Assembly: GCF_018326285.1 (NCBI RefSeq)
Contig: NZ_AP023362.1
Span: 1,922,001 to 1,986,000, forward strand
DNA: 64,000 nucleotides
Source: Mycolicibacterium sp. TY81
GTDB lineage: Bacteria; Actinomycetota; Actinomycetes; Mycobacteriales; Mycobacteriaceae
Direction: 5' to 3'
Part shown: piece by piece, positions 34,147 through 46,020 of the stretch
Layout of the letters: every line of letters starts with the position of its first letter
Position numbering within the stretch: the stretch's first letter is position 1
Translations under genes and position numbers: made by a program
The notes under the pieces: model-generated
What the model was told of the DNA's origin: nothing
Seen by the model: the letters and a program-made list of their open reading frames with translations, nothing else
The model's database searches: none

Positions 34147-35475
34147 GTGTCTGATGGGCTGTTCGACGTAGGGGGCGAACCCGACGTATCGTCCGCCGCC
34201 CCCACCCAGGCACCATTGGCGGTGCGGATGCGGCCCGCCGGCCTCGACGAGGTCGTCGGCCAGGATCACCTGCTCAAGCCGGGTTCGCCGCTGCGCCGCC
34301 TGGTCGAAGGCTCGGGCGCGGCGAGCGTCATCCTGTACGGGCCGCCCGGCACCGGCAAGACCACCCTGGCGTCGCTGATCTCCGGGGCCACCGGCCGCCG
34401 GTTCGAGGCGCTGTCGGCGCTGTCGGCCGGCGTCAAGGACGTCCGCGCGGTGATAGAAGAAGCACGTCGAGGCGCGATTCACGGCCGTCAGACCGTGCTG
34501 TTCATCGACGAGGTGCACCGCTTCTCCAAGACGCAGCAGGACGCCCTGCTGGCGGCCGTCGAGAACCGGGTCGTGCTGCTGGTGGCGGCGACCACCGAGA
34601 ATCCGTCGTTCTCGGTGGTGGCCCCACTGCTGTCGCGCTCGCTGATCCTGCAGCTGCAACCGCTCACGGCCGACGCCGTCCGGACCGTCGTGCAGCGGGC
34701 GATCACCGATCCGCGCGGTCTGGGCGGTGCCGTCGAGGTCGACGACAACGCCGTCGAGCTGCTCGTGACGCTGTCGGCGGGTGATGCGCGGCGGGCGCTG
34801 ACGGCGCTCGAGGTCGCCGCCGAGACGGCCGGAGACGGGCCGGTGTCCATTGAAGTCATCGAGCAGTCCCTCGACAAGGCTGCCGTGCGCTACGACCGCG
34901 ACGGGGACCAGCACTACGACGTCGTCAGCGCGTTCATCAAATCGGTGCGCGGCTCGGACGTCGACGCCGCGCTGCACTACCTGGCGCGGATGCTGACCGC
35001 GGGGGAGGACCCGCGCTTCATCGCTCGCCGGCTGATGATCCTGGCCAGCGAGGACATCGGCATCGCCGATCCGACGGCCCTGCCGATCGCCGTCGCCGCC
35101 GCGCAGACCGTGCAGCTCATCGGGCTACCGGAGGCCCAACTGACCCTGGCCCACGCGACGGTGCACCTGGCGACGGCGCCGAAATCCAACGCGGTGACCG
35201 TCGCCCTCGGCGCGGCGATGGCCGACATCAAGGCCGGCAAGGCCGGCATGGTGCCCGCGCATCTGCGCGACGGGCACTACGCCGGTGCCGCCGCACTCGG
35301 CCACGCCCAGGGCTACAAGTACGCCCACGACCACCCGGGTGGTGTTGCGGCGCAACAGTATCCACCCGATGAGCTGGTCGGGGTCGACTACTACCGGCCC
35401 ACCGCGTACGGGGCGGAACGCGAGATCGGCGGCCGGTTGGAGAAGCTGCGCGCCATCATCCGGCGCAAGCGCTAG
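34147..35475 (+). CDS. rarA: Replication-associated recombination protein A (AAA+ ATPase)
   Basis: This 442-residue RarA/MgsA (Rv2559c-like) is an AAA+ ATPase acting at stalled replication forks. Walker A is G-P-P-G-T-G-K-T at about 62-69 and Walker [10 protein letters not shown] at about 118. The C-terminal tetramerisation region contains [17 protein letters not shown] and the [10 protein letters not shown] block characteristic of the family. The GTG start is 34 bp after DUF3097. Its stop overlaps the end of the convergent ABM-like gene by 4 bp. Confidence 0.93.
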   Translation: MSDGLFDVGGEPDVSSAAPTQAPLAVRMRPAGLDEVVGQDHLLKPGSPLRRLVEGSGAASVILYGPPGTGKTTLASLISGATGRRFEALSALSAGVKDVRAVIEEARRGAIHGRQTVLFIDEVHRFSKTQQDALLAAVENRVVLLVAATTENPSFSVVAPLLSRSLILQLQPLTADAVRTVVQRAITDPRGLGGAVEVDDNAVELLVTLSAGDARRALTALEVAAETAGDGPVSIEVIEQSLDKAAVRYDRDGDQHYDVVSAFIKSVRGSDVDAALHYLARMLTAGEDPRFIARRLMILASEDIGIADPTALPIAVAAAQTVQLIGLPEAQLTLAHATVHLATAPKSNAVTVALGAAMADIKAGKAGMVPAHLRDGHYAGAAALGHAQGYKYAHDHPGGVAAQQYPPDELVGVDYYRPTAYGAEREIGGRLEKLRAIIRRKR

Positions 35476-36089
35476 ACCAGTTCGGGTACCCGCAGGTGGG
35501 CGATCGCGAGATCGAATGCGCAGTCGGCGATCTCCGACGCCCCGGCGGCCTGCACCGATTCGACCTTCAGTGCCGTGGCCTGCTGCCAGTAGTCCGCCAT
35601 CAACTCGCGGGTGCGGAAGGACGCCGACGACACCGCACGGCCCGAACCGCGGTCGACGAGCAGGCTGGCGCTGCAGAACCCCGGCAGGTGCTCGATCTGC
35701 CGCAGCACGGTGTCGCGGTAGTAGTCGATGCCGGCCTCCATGAGATCCGGCGGCACGGTGAGCCAGGTGGCCCGCACACACGCGCCGTTACCGTGCTCAC
35801 GGTGCAGAACGGCGATCTCCCACTCCTCGACCAGCGGGGCGCCGCCACCGAAGCGTTCGGCGGCGAGATTGCGGAGCCGGCGGCCCTCGCCGGCGCTGTA
35901 ATGCAGGGCGTCCTCGGACTCCCACGCGCTGGTGGCGATGCACCGGCCGGATTCCCGGTCGACCAGCAGAGACAGGCCGATGGAACCGGGAAGTTCCTGC
36001 AGCACGGGCATGACCTCGTCGCGGATATAGGCAATGCCGTCATCGATCTGGTCAGGGCTCGCCATCATCGTGGTAGAACGTGCGAACAC
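35472..36089 (-). CDS. Tandem ABM-like domain protein (Rv2557/Rv2558-like)
   Basis: This 205-residue protein contains two copies of an antibiotic-biosynthesis-monooxygenase-like ferredoxin fold. Each copy has a helix with I-x-Y-x-R/Y-D, a G-x-S-L-L-V-D-R-x-S-G-R block (about 41-53 and 144-156) and a terminal strand. Both halves share the L-L-V-D-R motif, an internal duplication. It matches M. tuberculosis Rv2557 and Rv2558, which are paralogous neighbours; here only one copy is present. Function is unknown; the M. tuberculosis pair was linked to starvation. The GTG at 36089 gives the M-F-A-R-S-T-T start seen in that family. Confidence 0.8.
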   Translation of the reverse strand: MFARSTTMMASPDQIDDGIAYIRDEVMPVLQELPGSIGLSLLVDRESGRCIATSAWESEDALHYSAGEGRRLRNLAAERFGGGAPLVEEWEIAVLHREHGNGACVRATWLTVPPDLMEAGIDYYRDTVLRQIEHLPGFCSASLLVDRGSGRAVSSASFRTRELMADYWQQATALKVESVQAAGASEIADCAFDLAIAHLRVPELV

Positions 36090-36225
36090 GGTCCACCCCC
36101 TCTTTGTTCAGGGCGGCGCTCCGGTGGCGCCACCGGATAGACACAACTGTCCGCCGCGGCGGCGCTGCGCACAAGGCCGACCGGTACTGTTATCCGGGCA
36201 ACTACCCGGTCCCCAGACGGACAAC

Positions 36226-36232
36226 AGAAGGA
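36226..36232 (+). promoter_or_regulatory. Ribosome binding site of alaS
   Basis: AGAAGGA ends 9 bp before GTG 36242, supporting that start over the upstream in-frame codons. A CCGGG-CAACTA-CCCGG hairpin lies 16 bp further upstream in the leader; no T-box features are visible. Confidence 0.55.
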
Positions 36233-36241
36233 CAACAGCAC

Positions 36242-38929
36242 GTGCAGACACACGAGATCAGGAAACGATTCCTCGATCATTTCGTGAAAGCGGGCCACAC
36301 CGAGGTGCCGAGCGCATCGGTGATCCTGGACGATCCGAACCTGTTGTTCGTCAACGCCGGCATGGTGCAGTTCGTGCCGTATTTCCTGGGCGACCGCACC
36401 CCGTCGTATGACAAGGCAACCAGCGTCCAGAAGTGCATCCGCACACCGGACATCGACGAGGTCGGCATCACCACCCGGCACAACACGTTCTTCCAGATGG
36501 CCGGCAACTTCTCGTTCGGCGACTACTTCAAGCGTGGCGCCATCGCGCTCGCCTGGGACCTGCTGACCAACCCGGTGTCCGAGGGCGGCTACGGCTTCGA
36601 TCCCGAAAAGCTCTGGGCCACCGTCTATCTCGATGACGACGAGGCCATCGGGCTGTGGGAGGAGATCGCCGGTCTGCCGCCCGAGCGCATCCAGCGCCGC
36701 GGCAAGGCCGACAACTACTGGTCCATGGGTATCCCGGGGCCCTGCGGCCCGTGTTCGGAGATCTACTACGACCGCGGCCCCGAGTACGGCATCGACGGTG
36801 GTCCCGAGGCCAACGAGGACCGCTACATCGAGATCTGGAATCTCGTGTTCATGGAGAACGAGCGCGGCGAGGGCACCAGCAAGACCGACTTCGAAATCCT
36901 CGGCCCGCTGCCGCGCCAGAACATCGACACCGGCATGGGTGTCGAGCGCATCGCCTGCCTGCTGCAGGGTGTCGACAACGTCTACGAGACCGACCTGGTC
37001 CGCCCGGTGATCGACATGGTCGCCTCGGTGGCGCCGCGCCACTACGGCGTGGGCAACCACGCCGACGATGTGCGCTACCGCGTCATCGCCGACCACAGCC
37101 GCACCGCCGCGATCATCATCGGCGACGGCGTCACCCCGGGTAACGAGGGCCGCGGCTACGTGCTGCGCCGCCTGCTGCGCCGCATCATCCGCGCCGCCAA
37201 GCTGCTCGGTGTCGAGCAGCCGATCATGAGCGACCTGATGGCCACCGTGCGCGACACGATGGGTCCGTCGTACCCGGAGCTGGTCACCGACTTCGAGCGC
37301 ATCAACCGCATCGCGGTAGCCGAGGAGACCGCCTTCAACCGCACCCTCGCGTCGGGTTCGCGGCTGTTCGAGGACGCGGCGGCCGCCACCAAGGCCGCCG
37401 GCAAGACCGTCGTCTCCGGTAGTGACGCCTTCACGCTGCACGACACCTACGGTTTCCCGGTCGAGCTGACGCTGGAGATGGCGGCCGAAGCCGGCCTGAC
37501 CGTCGACGAAGAGGGCTTCCGGGGCCTGATGGCCGAGCAGCGCGCCCGCGCCAAGGCCGACGCCGCTGCCCGCAAGCACGCGCACGCCGACCTGTCCGCC
37601 TACCGCGACCTGGTCGACGCCGGCCCCACCGAGTTCACCGGTTTCGACGAATTGACCTCCGAGGCACGGATTCTCGGCATCTTCGTGGACGGCAAGCGGG
37701 TGCCGGTGGTGACGCACGGCAGTGAGGGCTCGGATCGCGTCGAGCTCGTGCTGGACCGGACGCCGCTGTACGCCGAATCGGGTGGCCAGATCGCCGACAC
37801 CGGAACGATCACCGGCACCGGGTCGTCGGCCACCGCCAAGGCCGCGGTCACTGATGTGCAGAAGATCGCCAAATCGCTGTGGGTGCACACCGTCAACGTC
37901 GAGTCCGGCGAGTTCGTCGAAGGCGACACCGTCACCGCCGCCGTCGACCCGACCTGGCGCCGCGGTGCCACGCAGGGCCACTCCGGCACGCACATGGTGC
38001 ACGCCGCGCTGCGACAGGTGCTGGGCCCGGGCGCCGTTCAGGCTGGTTCGCTGAACCGGCCGGGCTACCTGCGCTTCGACTTCAACTACCAGGGCGCGTT
38101 GAGCGACGCACAGCGCACCGAAGTGGAGGAAGTCACCAACGAGGCCGTGCAGGCCGACTTCGAGGTGCACACCTTCCACGAGAAGCTGGAGAAGGCCAAG
38201 GCGATGGGCGCCATGGCGATGTTCGGCGAGTCCTACCCGGACGAGGTCCGCGTCGTCGAGATCGGCGGCCCGTTCTCGCTGGAGCTGTGCGGTGGTACGC
38301 ACGTCGAGCGCTCGGCGCAGATCGGCCCGGTGACGATCCTCGGTGAGTCGTCGGTGGGTTCGGGTGTGCGTCGTGTCGAGGCCTATGTCGGGCTCGAGTC
38401 GTTCCGGCACCTCGCCAAGGAACGTGCGCTGATGGCCGGCCTGGCCGCGTCGCTGAAGGTGCCCTCGGAAGAGGTGCCCGCCCGCGTCGCCACCCTGGTC
38501 GAGAAGCTCAAGGCCGCCGAGAAGGAACTCGACAAGGTCCGCCTGGCCGGTGCCAAGGCGGCCGCCGCCGACGCCGCGGCCGGTGCCGAGGTCATCGGCA
38601 AGGTCCGCGTCGTCGCCCAGCGGATGGCCGGCGGCATCTCCGGTGGTGACCTGCGCACCCTGGTCGGCGACATCAAGGGCAAGCTCGGCTCGGAGCCCGC
38701 GGTGATCGCGCTGATCGCCGACTCGGGCGAGTCGGTGCCGTACGTGGTGGCCGTCAACGCCGCCGCGCAGGACCTCGGGTTCAAGGCCAACGAACTGGTG
38801 CAGCAGCTGGGCGCCGCCGTCGGTGGCCGTGGTGGTGGAAAGGCCGATCTGGCACAGGGTTCCGGTAAGGGGGCAGCGGGTATCGACGCGGGTCTGGCCG
38901 CGCTACGCGCTGAACTGGGCCGGAGCTAG
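36242..38929 (+). CDS. alaS: Alanyl-tRNA synthetase (AlaRS)
   Basis: This 895-residue class II synthetase attaches alanine to tRNA(Ala). The aminoacylation core starts with [10 protein letters not shown] and carries [19 protein letters not shown]. The editing domain has the zinc-binding G-H-S-G-T-H (H-x3-H, about residue 580-584) and C-G-G-T-H at about 682. The C-terminal C-Ala/DHHA1 domain ends with G-G-R-G-G-G-K. GTG 36242 is chosen from homologue starts and the Shine-Dalgarno. ruvX follows within a few bases, and alaS-ruvX-mltG-aroE form one run, as in M. tuberculosis. Confidence 0.97.
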   Translation: MQTHEIRKRFLDHFVKAGHTEVPSASVILDDPNLLFVNAGMVQFVPYFLGDRTPSYDKATSVQKCIRTPDIDEVGITTRHNTFFQMAGNFSFGDYFKRGAIALAWDLLTNPVSEGGYGFDPEKLWATVYLDDDEAIGLWEEIAGLPPERIQRRGKADNYWSMGIPGPCGPCSEIYYDRGPEYGIDGGPEANEDRYIEIWNLVFMENERGEGTSKTDFEILGPLPRQNIDTGMGVERIACLLQGVDNVYETDLVRPVIDMVASVAPRHYGVGNHADDVRYRVIADHSRTAAIIIGDGVTPGNEGRGYVLRRLLRRIIRAAKLLGVEQPIMSDLMATVRDTMGPSYPELVTDFERINRIAVAEETAFNRTLASGSRLFEDAAAATKAAGKTVVSGSDAFTLHDTYGFPVELTLEMAAEAGLTVDEEGFRGLMAEQRARAKADAAARKHAHADLSAYRDLVDAGPTEFTGFDELTSEARILGIFVDGKRVPVVTHGSEGSDRVELVLDRTPLYAESGGQIADTGTITGTGSSATAKAAVTDVQKIAKSLWVHTVNVESGEFVEGDTVTAAVDPTWRRGATQGHSGTHMVHAALRQVLGPGAVQAGSLNRPGYLRFDFNYQGALSDAQRTEVEEVTNEAVQADFEVHTFHEKLEKAKAMGAMAMFGESYPDEVRVVEIGGPFSLELCGGTHVERSAQIGPVTILGESSVGSGVRRVEAYVGLESFRHLAKERALMAGLAASLKVPSEEVPARVATLVEKLKAAEKELDKVRLAGAKAAAADAAAGAEVIGKVRVVAQRMAGGISGGDLRTLVGDIKGKLGSEPAVIALIADSGESVPYVVAVNAAAQDLGFKANELVQQLGAAVGGRGGGKADLAQGSGKGAAGIDAGLAALRAELGRS

Positions 38930-38931
38930 CT

Positions 38932-39435
38932 TTGGCTGATACCGACCGCATGCCCGACCGCCCCGGCGCCGACGACCCCGGTCGCGGCCGCCGGCTGGGC
39001 ATCGACGTCGGCACGGTGCGGATCGGTGTCGCGGTGTGCGACCCCGACGGCATCCTCGCGACGCCGCTGGAGACGGTGCGTCGCGACAAGACCGACAAGC
39101 ACCTGGGCCGGCTGGTGAAGCTGGCCGGTGAGCAGGAGGCGGTCGAGATCGTCGTCGGGCTGCCGCGCACACTGAAGGACCGGGCGAGCAGCTCGGCGCG
39201 GGACGCGATCGAGGTGGCCGACGCCCTGGCGGTGCGGGTGGCCCCGACTCCGGTACGGATGGCCGACGAACGGCTGACGACGGTCACCGCGCAGCGCTCG
39301 CTGCGGGAGGCCGGGGTGCGTGCGAAGGGGCAACGTCAGATGATCGATCAGGTGGCCGCCGTCGGCATCCTGCAGAACTGGCTGGACATGCGCCGCTCGG
39401 TGCTGGCCGCCGCAGAGCGCGAGGTCGGCGAATGA
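38932..39435 (+). CDS. ruvX: RuvX/YqgF Holliday junction resolvase-like protein
   Basis: This is a 167-residue YqgF-family RNase H-fold nuclease, reported as a Holliday junction resolvase or pre-16S rRNA nuclease. The acidic residues are visible: D in [11 protein letters not shown] in [10 protein letters not shown], and D in I-D-Q-V-A-A-V. The TTG at 38932 lies 2 bp after the alaS stop; ATG 38950 in frame is an alternative removing six residues of a disordered N-terminus. Its stop overlaps mltG by 4 bp. Confidence 0.9.
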   Translation: MADTDRMPDRPGADDPGRGRRLGIDVGTVRIGVAVCDPDGILATPLETVRRDKTDKHLGRLVKLAGEQEAVEIVVGLPRTLKDRASSSARDAIEVADALAVRVAPTPVRMADERLTTVTAQRSLREAGVRAKGQRQMIDQVAAVGILQNWLDMRRSVLAAAEREVGE

Positions 39436-40724
39436 CTCCGGCCGAGGACATGCGCCCGGACGCCCCGGGCGACGACGACGAGTGGGGCAGCAGCACCCGC
39501 ATCAAGCCCGAATCGGTGGGCCGGCCGCGCCGCGGCATGAGCCGGGCCGAGCGGGTCCGCGCCGAGCGCAACCGCAAGCGCCGCCGGCGCCGCAGCATGG
39601 TGGCGTTGACGGTGTTCATCGTCGTCGTGGTCAGCGCGGTGTTCCTCGGCTCCCGGCTGTGGCACGGCATCTTCGGCTCGGGCAACGACTACTCCGGTGA
39701 CGGCAACAACGACCTCGTCGTCGAGGTGCATCAGGGCGACTCGACCACCGCGATCGGGCAGACCCTGTTCGATCACGGCGTCGTGGCGAACGTGAAGACG
39801 TTCGTCCTGGCCGCCGAGGGCAACAAGGCGATGACCGAGATTCAGCCCGGGTTCTACAAGCTGCGCACCGAGATCTCGGCCGCCAACGCGGTGTCCCGGC
39901 TCACCGAGAAGAACAATCGGGTGGGCCGCCTGGTGATCCCGGAGGGCCGCCAACTCGACGACACCACCGACGTCAAGACCAACAAGATCAACCAGGGCAT
40001 CTTCAGCCTGATCTCGGCGGCTTCCTGCGTCGACCTGGACGGCAAGCGCAAGTGCGTGTCCGCCGACGAGCTGAAGAAGGCCGCCGGTGCCGCCGACATC
40101 TCGGCGTTGCTCGTGCCGAGCTGGGCGGCCGGACCGGTGAAGTCGCTGGGCCCCGACCACCGCAGGCTCGAGGGCCTCATCGCGCCCGGCACCTGGAACG
40201 TCGACCCGGCCGGCACGCCGACGTCGATTCTGGCGAGCCTGATCAGCGCAAGCGGTCACCAGTACGAAAAGGGTGGCCTGCTCGATGCCGGCGCCGCCGC
40301 CAACCTGAACCCGTACCAGATCCTCATCGTGGCATCGCTGGTGCAGCGCGAGTCCAACCCGCAGGACTTCGCCAAGGTGGCCCGCGTCATCTACAACCGG
40401 CTGGCGACCCCAGACCATCGCAGGCTGCAGTTCGACTCGACGGTGAACTACCCGCTGGACCGGCAGGAAGTGGCCACCACCGACGCCGACCGCGAACAGC
40501 CGACGCCATGGAACACCTATGCGCGCGAAGGACTTCCGGTCACGCCGATCTGCTCGCCCGGCCAGCCCGCCGTCGTCGCGGCGCAGGACCCGGCGCCGGG
40601 GGACTGGCTGTACTTCGTGACCATCGACCTGCAGGGCACCACGGTCTTCACCCGCGACTACCAGCAGCACCTCGCCAGCATCGAGCTCGCCAAACGCAAC
40701 GGCGTGCTCGACAGTGCGCGATGA
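39432..40724 (+). CDS. mltG: Endolytic murein transglycosylase MltG
   Basis: This is a 430-residue MltG (YceG-like). An Arg-rich cytoplasmic tail of about 55 residues ([10 protein letters not shown]) is followed by one transmembrane helix (about 56-76), then an extracytoplasmic LysM-like and catalytic domain. The catalytic glutamate is in L-V-Q-R-E-S-N-P-Q, ahead of A-R-V-I-Y-N-R-L. It cuts nascent glycan strands and sets their length. The cytoplasmic extension is longer than in E. coli, as is usual in actinobacteria. It overlaps ruvX and aroE by 4 bp each. Confidence 0.93.
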   Translation: MTPAEDMRPDAPGDDDEWGSSTRIKPESVGRPRRGMSRAERVRAERNRKRRRRRSMVALTVFIVVVVSAVFLGSRLWHGIFGSGNDYSGDGNNDLVVEVHQGDSTTAIGQTLFDHGVVANVKTFVLAAEGNKAMTEIQPGFYKLRTEISAANAVSRLTEKNNRVGRLVIPEGRQLDDTTDVKTNKINQGIFSLISAASCVDLDGKRKCVSADELKKAAGAADISALLVPSWAAGPVKSLGPDHRRLEGLIAPGTWNVDPAGTPTSILASLISASGHQYEKGGLLDAGAAANLNPYQILIVASLVQRESNPQDFAKVARVIYNRLATPDHRRLQFDSTVNYPLDRQEVATTDADREQPTPWNTYAREGLPVTPICSPGQPAVVAAQDPAPGDWLYFVTIDLQGTTVFTRDYQQHLASIELAKRNGVLDSAR

Positions 40725-41497
40725 GAGCCGCGGTTCTGGGTTCGCCCATCGCGCATTCGCGGTCCCCGCAGCTGCACCTGGCGGCCTACCGGGAGCTCGG
40801 GCTGACCGACTGGACCTACGACCGCATCGAGTGCACCGAGGAACAATTGCCCGGCCTGGTGGGCGGTTTCGGCCCGGAATGGGTCGGGGTCTCGGTCACG
40901 ATGCCCGGCAAGTTCGCGGCGCTGCGCTTCGCGACCGAACGCACGCCGCGCGCTGAGCTCGTCGGCTCGGCCAACACCCTGGTACGGATCGACGGCGGCT
41001 GGCGCGCCGACAACACCGACGTCGACGGCGTCGTCGGCGCCCTGGGCGAGGTATCCGGAGCGGCGGCGGTGCTGGGCTCCGGCGGCACCGCGCCCGCGGC
41101 CGTCGTGGCCTTGGCCGAACTCGGTGTGCGGGACCTGGCGATCGTTGCCCGCAATGCCGACAAGGCCGGGGCACTCGTGGAGCTGGGGGAGCGGCTGGGC
41201 GTCGCGACGCGCTGGGTAGCCCTCGGCGAGAAGCTGAATTCCCTTGGCGTGGTGGTCAATACACTGCCTGCCGCGGTGGCGGGTGAGATCTCCGGGACCG
41301 TGGCCGACACCGCCGTGCTGCTCGACGCCATCTACGACCCGTGGCCGACGCCGCTGGCCGCCGCCGTTTCCGCGGCCGGTGGCCGGGTGGTCAGCGGCCT
41401 GCAGATGCTGCTGAACCAGGCCTACGCCCAGGTGGAGCAGTTCACCGGGATGCCCGCGCCCCGCGAGGTGATGGCGGCGGCGCTCGCGGCGTCCTGA
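40721..41497 (+). CDS. aroE: Shikimate dehydrogenase
   Basis: This 258-residue enzyme reduces 3-dehydroshikimate to shikimate with NADPH in aromatic amino-acid synthesis. The substrate site shows G-S-P-I-A-H-S-R-S-P near the N-terminus, V-T-M-P-G-K with the catalytic lysine at about 65, and N-T-D-V-D-G at about 100. The NADP loop is G-S-G-G-T-A. It lacks the full basic N-R-T-x-x-R/K motif (V-A-R-N-A-D-K here). ATG 40721 overlaps the mltG stop by 4 bp. A 147-bp gap follows. Confidence 0.93.
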   Translation: MRAAVLGSPIAHSRSPQLHLAAYRELGLTDWTYDRIECTEEQLPGLVGGFGPEWVGVSVTMPGKFAALRFATERTPRAELVGSANTLVRIDGGWRADNTDVDGVVGALGEVSGAAAVLGSGGTAPAAVVALAELGVRDLAIVARNADKAGALVELGERLGVATRWVALGEKLNSLGVVVNTLPAAVAGEISGTVADTAVLLDAIYDPWPTPLAAAVSAAGGRVVSGLQMLLNQAYAQVEQFTGMPAPREVMAAALAAS

Positions 41498-41644
41498 ATC
41501 CAGTTTTGTGCGCGGCTCGGCTGGTAGAGCCGAAAATTGGGGCCCAAGAAGTCCGTGAGTGCAATCGACGTGGTACTTCCCTGGCCGGCACCCTGTGGAA
41601 CATTCGTGTCGGGACGCCCTGCGCAACGCCCTTAGCCTCGAAAG
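41498..41644. other. 147-bp intergenic region with a short hairpin
   Basis: CGGCTC-GGCTGGTA-GAGCCG at about 41517-41536 forms a 6-bp stem but no T-run follows, so termination after aroE is uncertain. The rest must hold the promoter for the prepilin peptidase gene. No small gene is evident. Confidence 0.3.
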
Positions 41645-42076
41645 ATGGGGGCGGGCTTGGCTATTGGTGCCTGGATGATCGCGTTGTGTGCCTATGACCT
41701 CCGCGAGCGACGGCTGCCGAACTGGCTGACGCTGCCGGGCGCCGCGGTGATCGTCGCGGCCGGCGTGATCACGGGCAAGGGGACTGCCGCGGCGTTGGGG
41801 GCCGCGGCTTTGTTCGCGCTCTACCTCCTGATCCACCTGCTCAGCCCACGGGCGATGGGCGGCGGCGACGTCAAACTCGCACTCGGCCTCGGCGCATTGA
41901 CCGGCATGTGCGGCGCCGGCGTGTGGGTGCTCGCCGCGATCGGGGCGCCGCTGCTGACCGCGGGGTACGCGGCGCTGATCCTCGTGCGGCGAGCCGGACG
42001 CACCGTGCCACACGGACCGTCGATGTGCCTGGCGAGCGCCGCGGCCGTCGCGCTCGGTACCTTTGCCTCACCATGA
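41645..42076 (+). CDS. Prepilin peptidase (A24 family, short form)
   Basis: This 143-residue membrane protein has about four hydrophobic segments. The two catalytic aspartates of type IV prepilin peptidases are visible: Y-D-L-R-E-R-R-L-P-N near residue 18 and G-G-G-D-V-K-L-A near residue 75. It lacks the N-terminal methyltransferase and zinc domains of PilD, as in Rv2551c at the same position. The expected substrates are Flp/Tad-type pilins encoded elsewhere. Its stop overlaps the next ATG by 4 bp. Confidence 0.85.
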   Translation: MGAGLAIGAWMIALCAYDLRERRLPNWLTLPGAAVIVAAGVITGKGTAAALGAAALFALYLLIHLLSPRAMGGGDVKLALGLGALTGMCGAGVWVLAAIGAPLLTAGYAALILVRRAGRTVPHGPSMCLASAAAVALGTFASP

Positions 42077-42567
42077 CCACCCGCACCGCCACCACCGCCG
42101 ACCTGCCCGCGATCGCCGACATCTACGCGCATTACGTACGCAACAGCGTGGCGTCGTTCGAGCTCGAGCCGCCCACGGCCGAGGAGTGGCAGGCGCGGTT
42201 CGCCAAGGTCTTCGCCGCCGGGCTGCCGTTCCTCGTCGTCGAGCGCGAGGGCAAGGTCGCGGGGTACGCGTACTGCTTGCCCTGGAAATCCCGGCCGGCC
42301 TATCAGGGCACGGTGGAGGACTCGATCTACCTGGCGCCGTGGGCCACCGGACAGGGTGCCGGCAAGGAACTCCTCGGCGCGCTGCTGGACGCCGCCCGCG
42401 CCGCCGGCGTGCGTGAGGTCATCGCGGTGATCGCCGACAGCGGCGACCCGTCGTCCGTCGCACTGCACAAGAAGGTGGGTTTCGACGAGGCCGGCCGACT
42501 GCGGCAGGTCGGGCACAAACACGGCCGCGACATCGACACCGTGCTGCTGCAATGCAGCCTGGGCTGA
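42073..42567 (+). CDS. GNAT N-acetyltransferase, phosphinothricin acetyltransferase-like
   Basis: This 164-residue acetyl-CoA-dependent N-acetyltransferase resembles the COG1247 (Pat/Bar-like) group: I-A-D-I-Y-A-H-Y-V at 13-21, S-F-E-L-E-P-P-T and the acetyl-CoA loop G-Q-G-A-G-K-E-L-L at about 96-104. Members acetylate amino-acid analogues such as phosphinothricin or methionine sulfoximine; the native substrate here is unknown. ATG 42073 overlaps the prepilin peptidase stop. I do not recall it at this position in M. tuberculosis. Confidence 0.85.
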   Translation: MTTRTATTADLPAIADIYAHYVRNSVASFELEPPTAEEWQARFAKVFAAGLPFLVVEREGKVAGYAYCLPWKSRPAYQGTVEDSIYLAPWATGQGAGKELLGALLDAARAAGVREVIAVIADSGDPSSVALHKKVGFDEAGRLRQVGHKHGRDIDTVLLQCSLG

Positions 42568-42609
42568 CGGATTTCAGCCGGTAAACCCCCTCATGGGACA
42601 ATGGGACAC

Positions 42610-43806
42610 GTGTTGCGATGGACCACAGCAGGTGAATCCCACGGTCGTGCCCTGGTGGCCATGCTCGAAGGCATGGTGGCCGGTCTCTCGGTGACCTCGG
42701 ACGACATCGCCACGCAGTTGCAGCGGCGTCGTCTCGGCTATGGCCGCGGTGCCCGGATGAAGTTCGAAAAGGACGAAGTCACGCTGCTCGGCGGCGTTCG
42801 GCACGGCCAGACGCTCGGCGGCCCGATCGCCATCCAGATCGGCAACACCGAGTGGCCCAAGTGGGAGACCGTCATGGCCTCCGACCCGGTCGACCCGGAG
42901 GCGCTGGCCAACACCGCGCGTAACGAGCCGCTCACCCGGCCCCGGCCCGGGCACGCCGACTACGCCGGCATGCTCAAGTACGGCTTCGACGACGCCCGCC
43001 CGGTGCTCGAGCGCGCCAGTGCCCGCGAGACCGCGGCCCGCGTCGCGGCCGGCACCGTCGCCCGCGCGTTCCTGAAGCAGGCCCTCGGCGTGGACGTCGT
43101 CTCGCACGTCATCTCCATCGGCGCATCGAAGCCCTACGACGGCCCGGTCCCGCAGCCCGAGGATCTGGAGGCCATCGATGACAGCCCGGTGCGTGCCTTC
43201 GACAAGACCGCCGAGGAAGCCATGATCGCCGAGATCGAGGCCGCCAAGAAGGACGGCGACACCCTCGGCGGTGTCGTCGAGGTGGTGGTCAGCGGACTGC
43301 CCGTCGGCCTCGGCTCGTTCATCAGCGGTGACAACCGGCTGGACAGCCAGCTGGCCGCCGCCGTCATGGGCATCCAGGCCATCAAGGGCGTCGAGATCGG
43401 TGACGGCTTCGAGACCGCACGGCGCCGCGGCAGCGTCGCACACGACGAGATCTACCCGGGCGCCGACGGCATCACCCGCTCCACCAACCGCGCCGGCGGT
43501 CTGGAAGGCGGCATGACCAACGGCCAGCCGCTGCGGGTCCGCGCCGCGATGAAGCCGATCTCGACCGTGCCACGCGCGCTCGCGACCGTCGACATGGCCA
43601 CCGGCGAAGAGGCCGTCGCCATCCACCAGCGTTCCGACGTGTGCGCCGTGCCCGCGGCCGGTGTGGTCGTCGAGGCCATGGTGGCACTGGTGCTGGCCCG
43701 GGCCGCGCTGGACAAGTTCGGCGGCGACTCGCTGGCCGAGACGCGCGCCAACGTCGAGAACTACCTGCGTGCGGTGCATGAGCGCGAACCGCAGATGTCC
43801 GGATAA
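42610..43806 (+). CDS. aroC: Chorismate synthase
   Basis: This 398-residue FMN-dependent enzyme converts EPSP to chorismate, the last common step of aromatic synthesis. [11 protein letters not shown] at the N-terminus, [16 protein letters not shown] and [10 protein letters not shown] are signature blocks. GTG 42610 (M-L-R-W) matches mycobacterial AroC starts; an ATG 9 bp upstream at 42601 is also in frame. M. tuberculosis annotation uses the older name aroF. aroK follows after 4 bp. Confidence 0.96.
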   Translation: MLRWTTAGESHGRALVAMLEGMVAGLSVTSDDIATQLQRRRLGYGRGARMKFEKDEVTLLGGVRHGQTLGGPIAIQIGNTEWPKWETVMASDPVDPEALANTARNEPLTRPRPGHADYAGMLKYGFDDARPVLERASARETAARVAAGTVARAFLKQALGVDVVSHVISIGASKPYDGPVPQPEDLEAIDDSPVRAFDKTAEEAMIAEIEAAKKDGDTLGGVVEVVVSGLPVGLGSFISGDNRLDSQLAAAVMGIQAIKGVEIGDGFETARRRGSVAHDEIYPGADGITRSTNRAGGLEGGMTNGQPLRVRAAMKPISTVPRALATVDMATGEEAVAIHQRSDVCAVPAAGVVVEAMVALVLARAALDKFGGDSLAETRANVENYLRAVHEREPQMSG

Positions 43807-43810
43807 CCCG

Positions 43811-45522
<1,712 letters not shown>

Positions 45523-45529
45523 GCTGCGC

Positions 45530-45877
45530 TCAGTAGACGGGGTTGAAATAGTCGGTGCCGCCGACCGGGCATTCGACCTTGGCTTTCCACGTCGTGCCGG
45601 TCTGGATGCCCGGGAACCACAGATTGTGGCTCTGGTTTGCCTGCAGCTGGAACGGCACCTTGTACACCGGCAGGGGCTTGACCGACTTCCATCCGAACCA
45701 CGGCTCCGCGGAGTAGAAGCACAGGCCTTCACTTCCGGTCGAGTTGATGTGGACCGTGACGCCCGCCGCGTCGCTTGTCGTATCGATCGACGACGCGGCC
45801 TGCGCGGTTCCTGTTCCGGTTCCGAGGGCGATCATCGCCAGGGCAGCTGCGGCGGTGACGAACTTCGTGCGGTTCAT
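45530..45877 (-). CDS. Small secreted protein of unknown function
   Basis: This 115-residue precursor has a clear signal peptide (A-A-A-L-A-M-I-A-L-G-T-G-T-G-T-A-Q-A, cleavage at about residue 28). The mature part of about 87 residues has two cysteines (G-L-C-F-Y and V-E-C-P-V), probably a disulfide, and many aromatic residues (W-F-G-W, L-W-F-P-G, Y-F-N-P-V-Y). It looks like a small beta-sandwich; I do not recognise a family. It is convergent with aroB, 7 bp apart, and occupies the place of aroQ. Confidence 0.7.
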   Translation of the reverse strand: MNRTKFVTAAAALAMIALGTGTGTAQAASSIDTTSDAAGVTVHINSTGSEGLCFYSAEPWFGWKSVKPLPVYKVPFQLQANQSHNLWFPGIQTGTTWKAKVECPVGGTDYFNPVY

Positions 45878-45977
45878 GATGTGCTCCTGTTTGGGATTTG
45901 CGGCTCCGGTTGAGCCGCTCTCACAGGTAGGAGCAGTTACGCCGCGGAAGTCTTACAACTTTTCGGCAAAAAAGATC

Positions 45978-46010
45978 GCGGCCCGTCTGATGACGGGCCG
46001 CGGCCTTTTT
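45978..46010 (-). terminator. Rho-independent terminator, possibly bidirectional
   Basis: GCGGCCCGT and ACGGGCCGC form a perfect 9-bp stem with a 6-base loop (45978-46001). A run of six A lies on the left side and five T on the right, so it can work on both strands. It is 10 bp beyond the stop of the minus-strand gene at 46021-46590, which it most likely terminates, before the secreted-protein promoter. Confidence 0.75.
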
Positions 46011-46020
46011 GCGTGGCTGC

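Noticed and set aside
36065..38410. 781-residue frame antisense to alaS
   Set aside because: Entirely covered by alaS, whose sequence is unmistakable.
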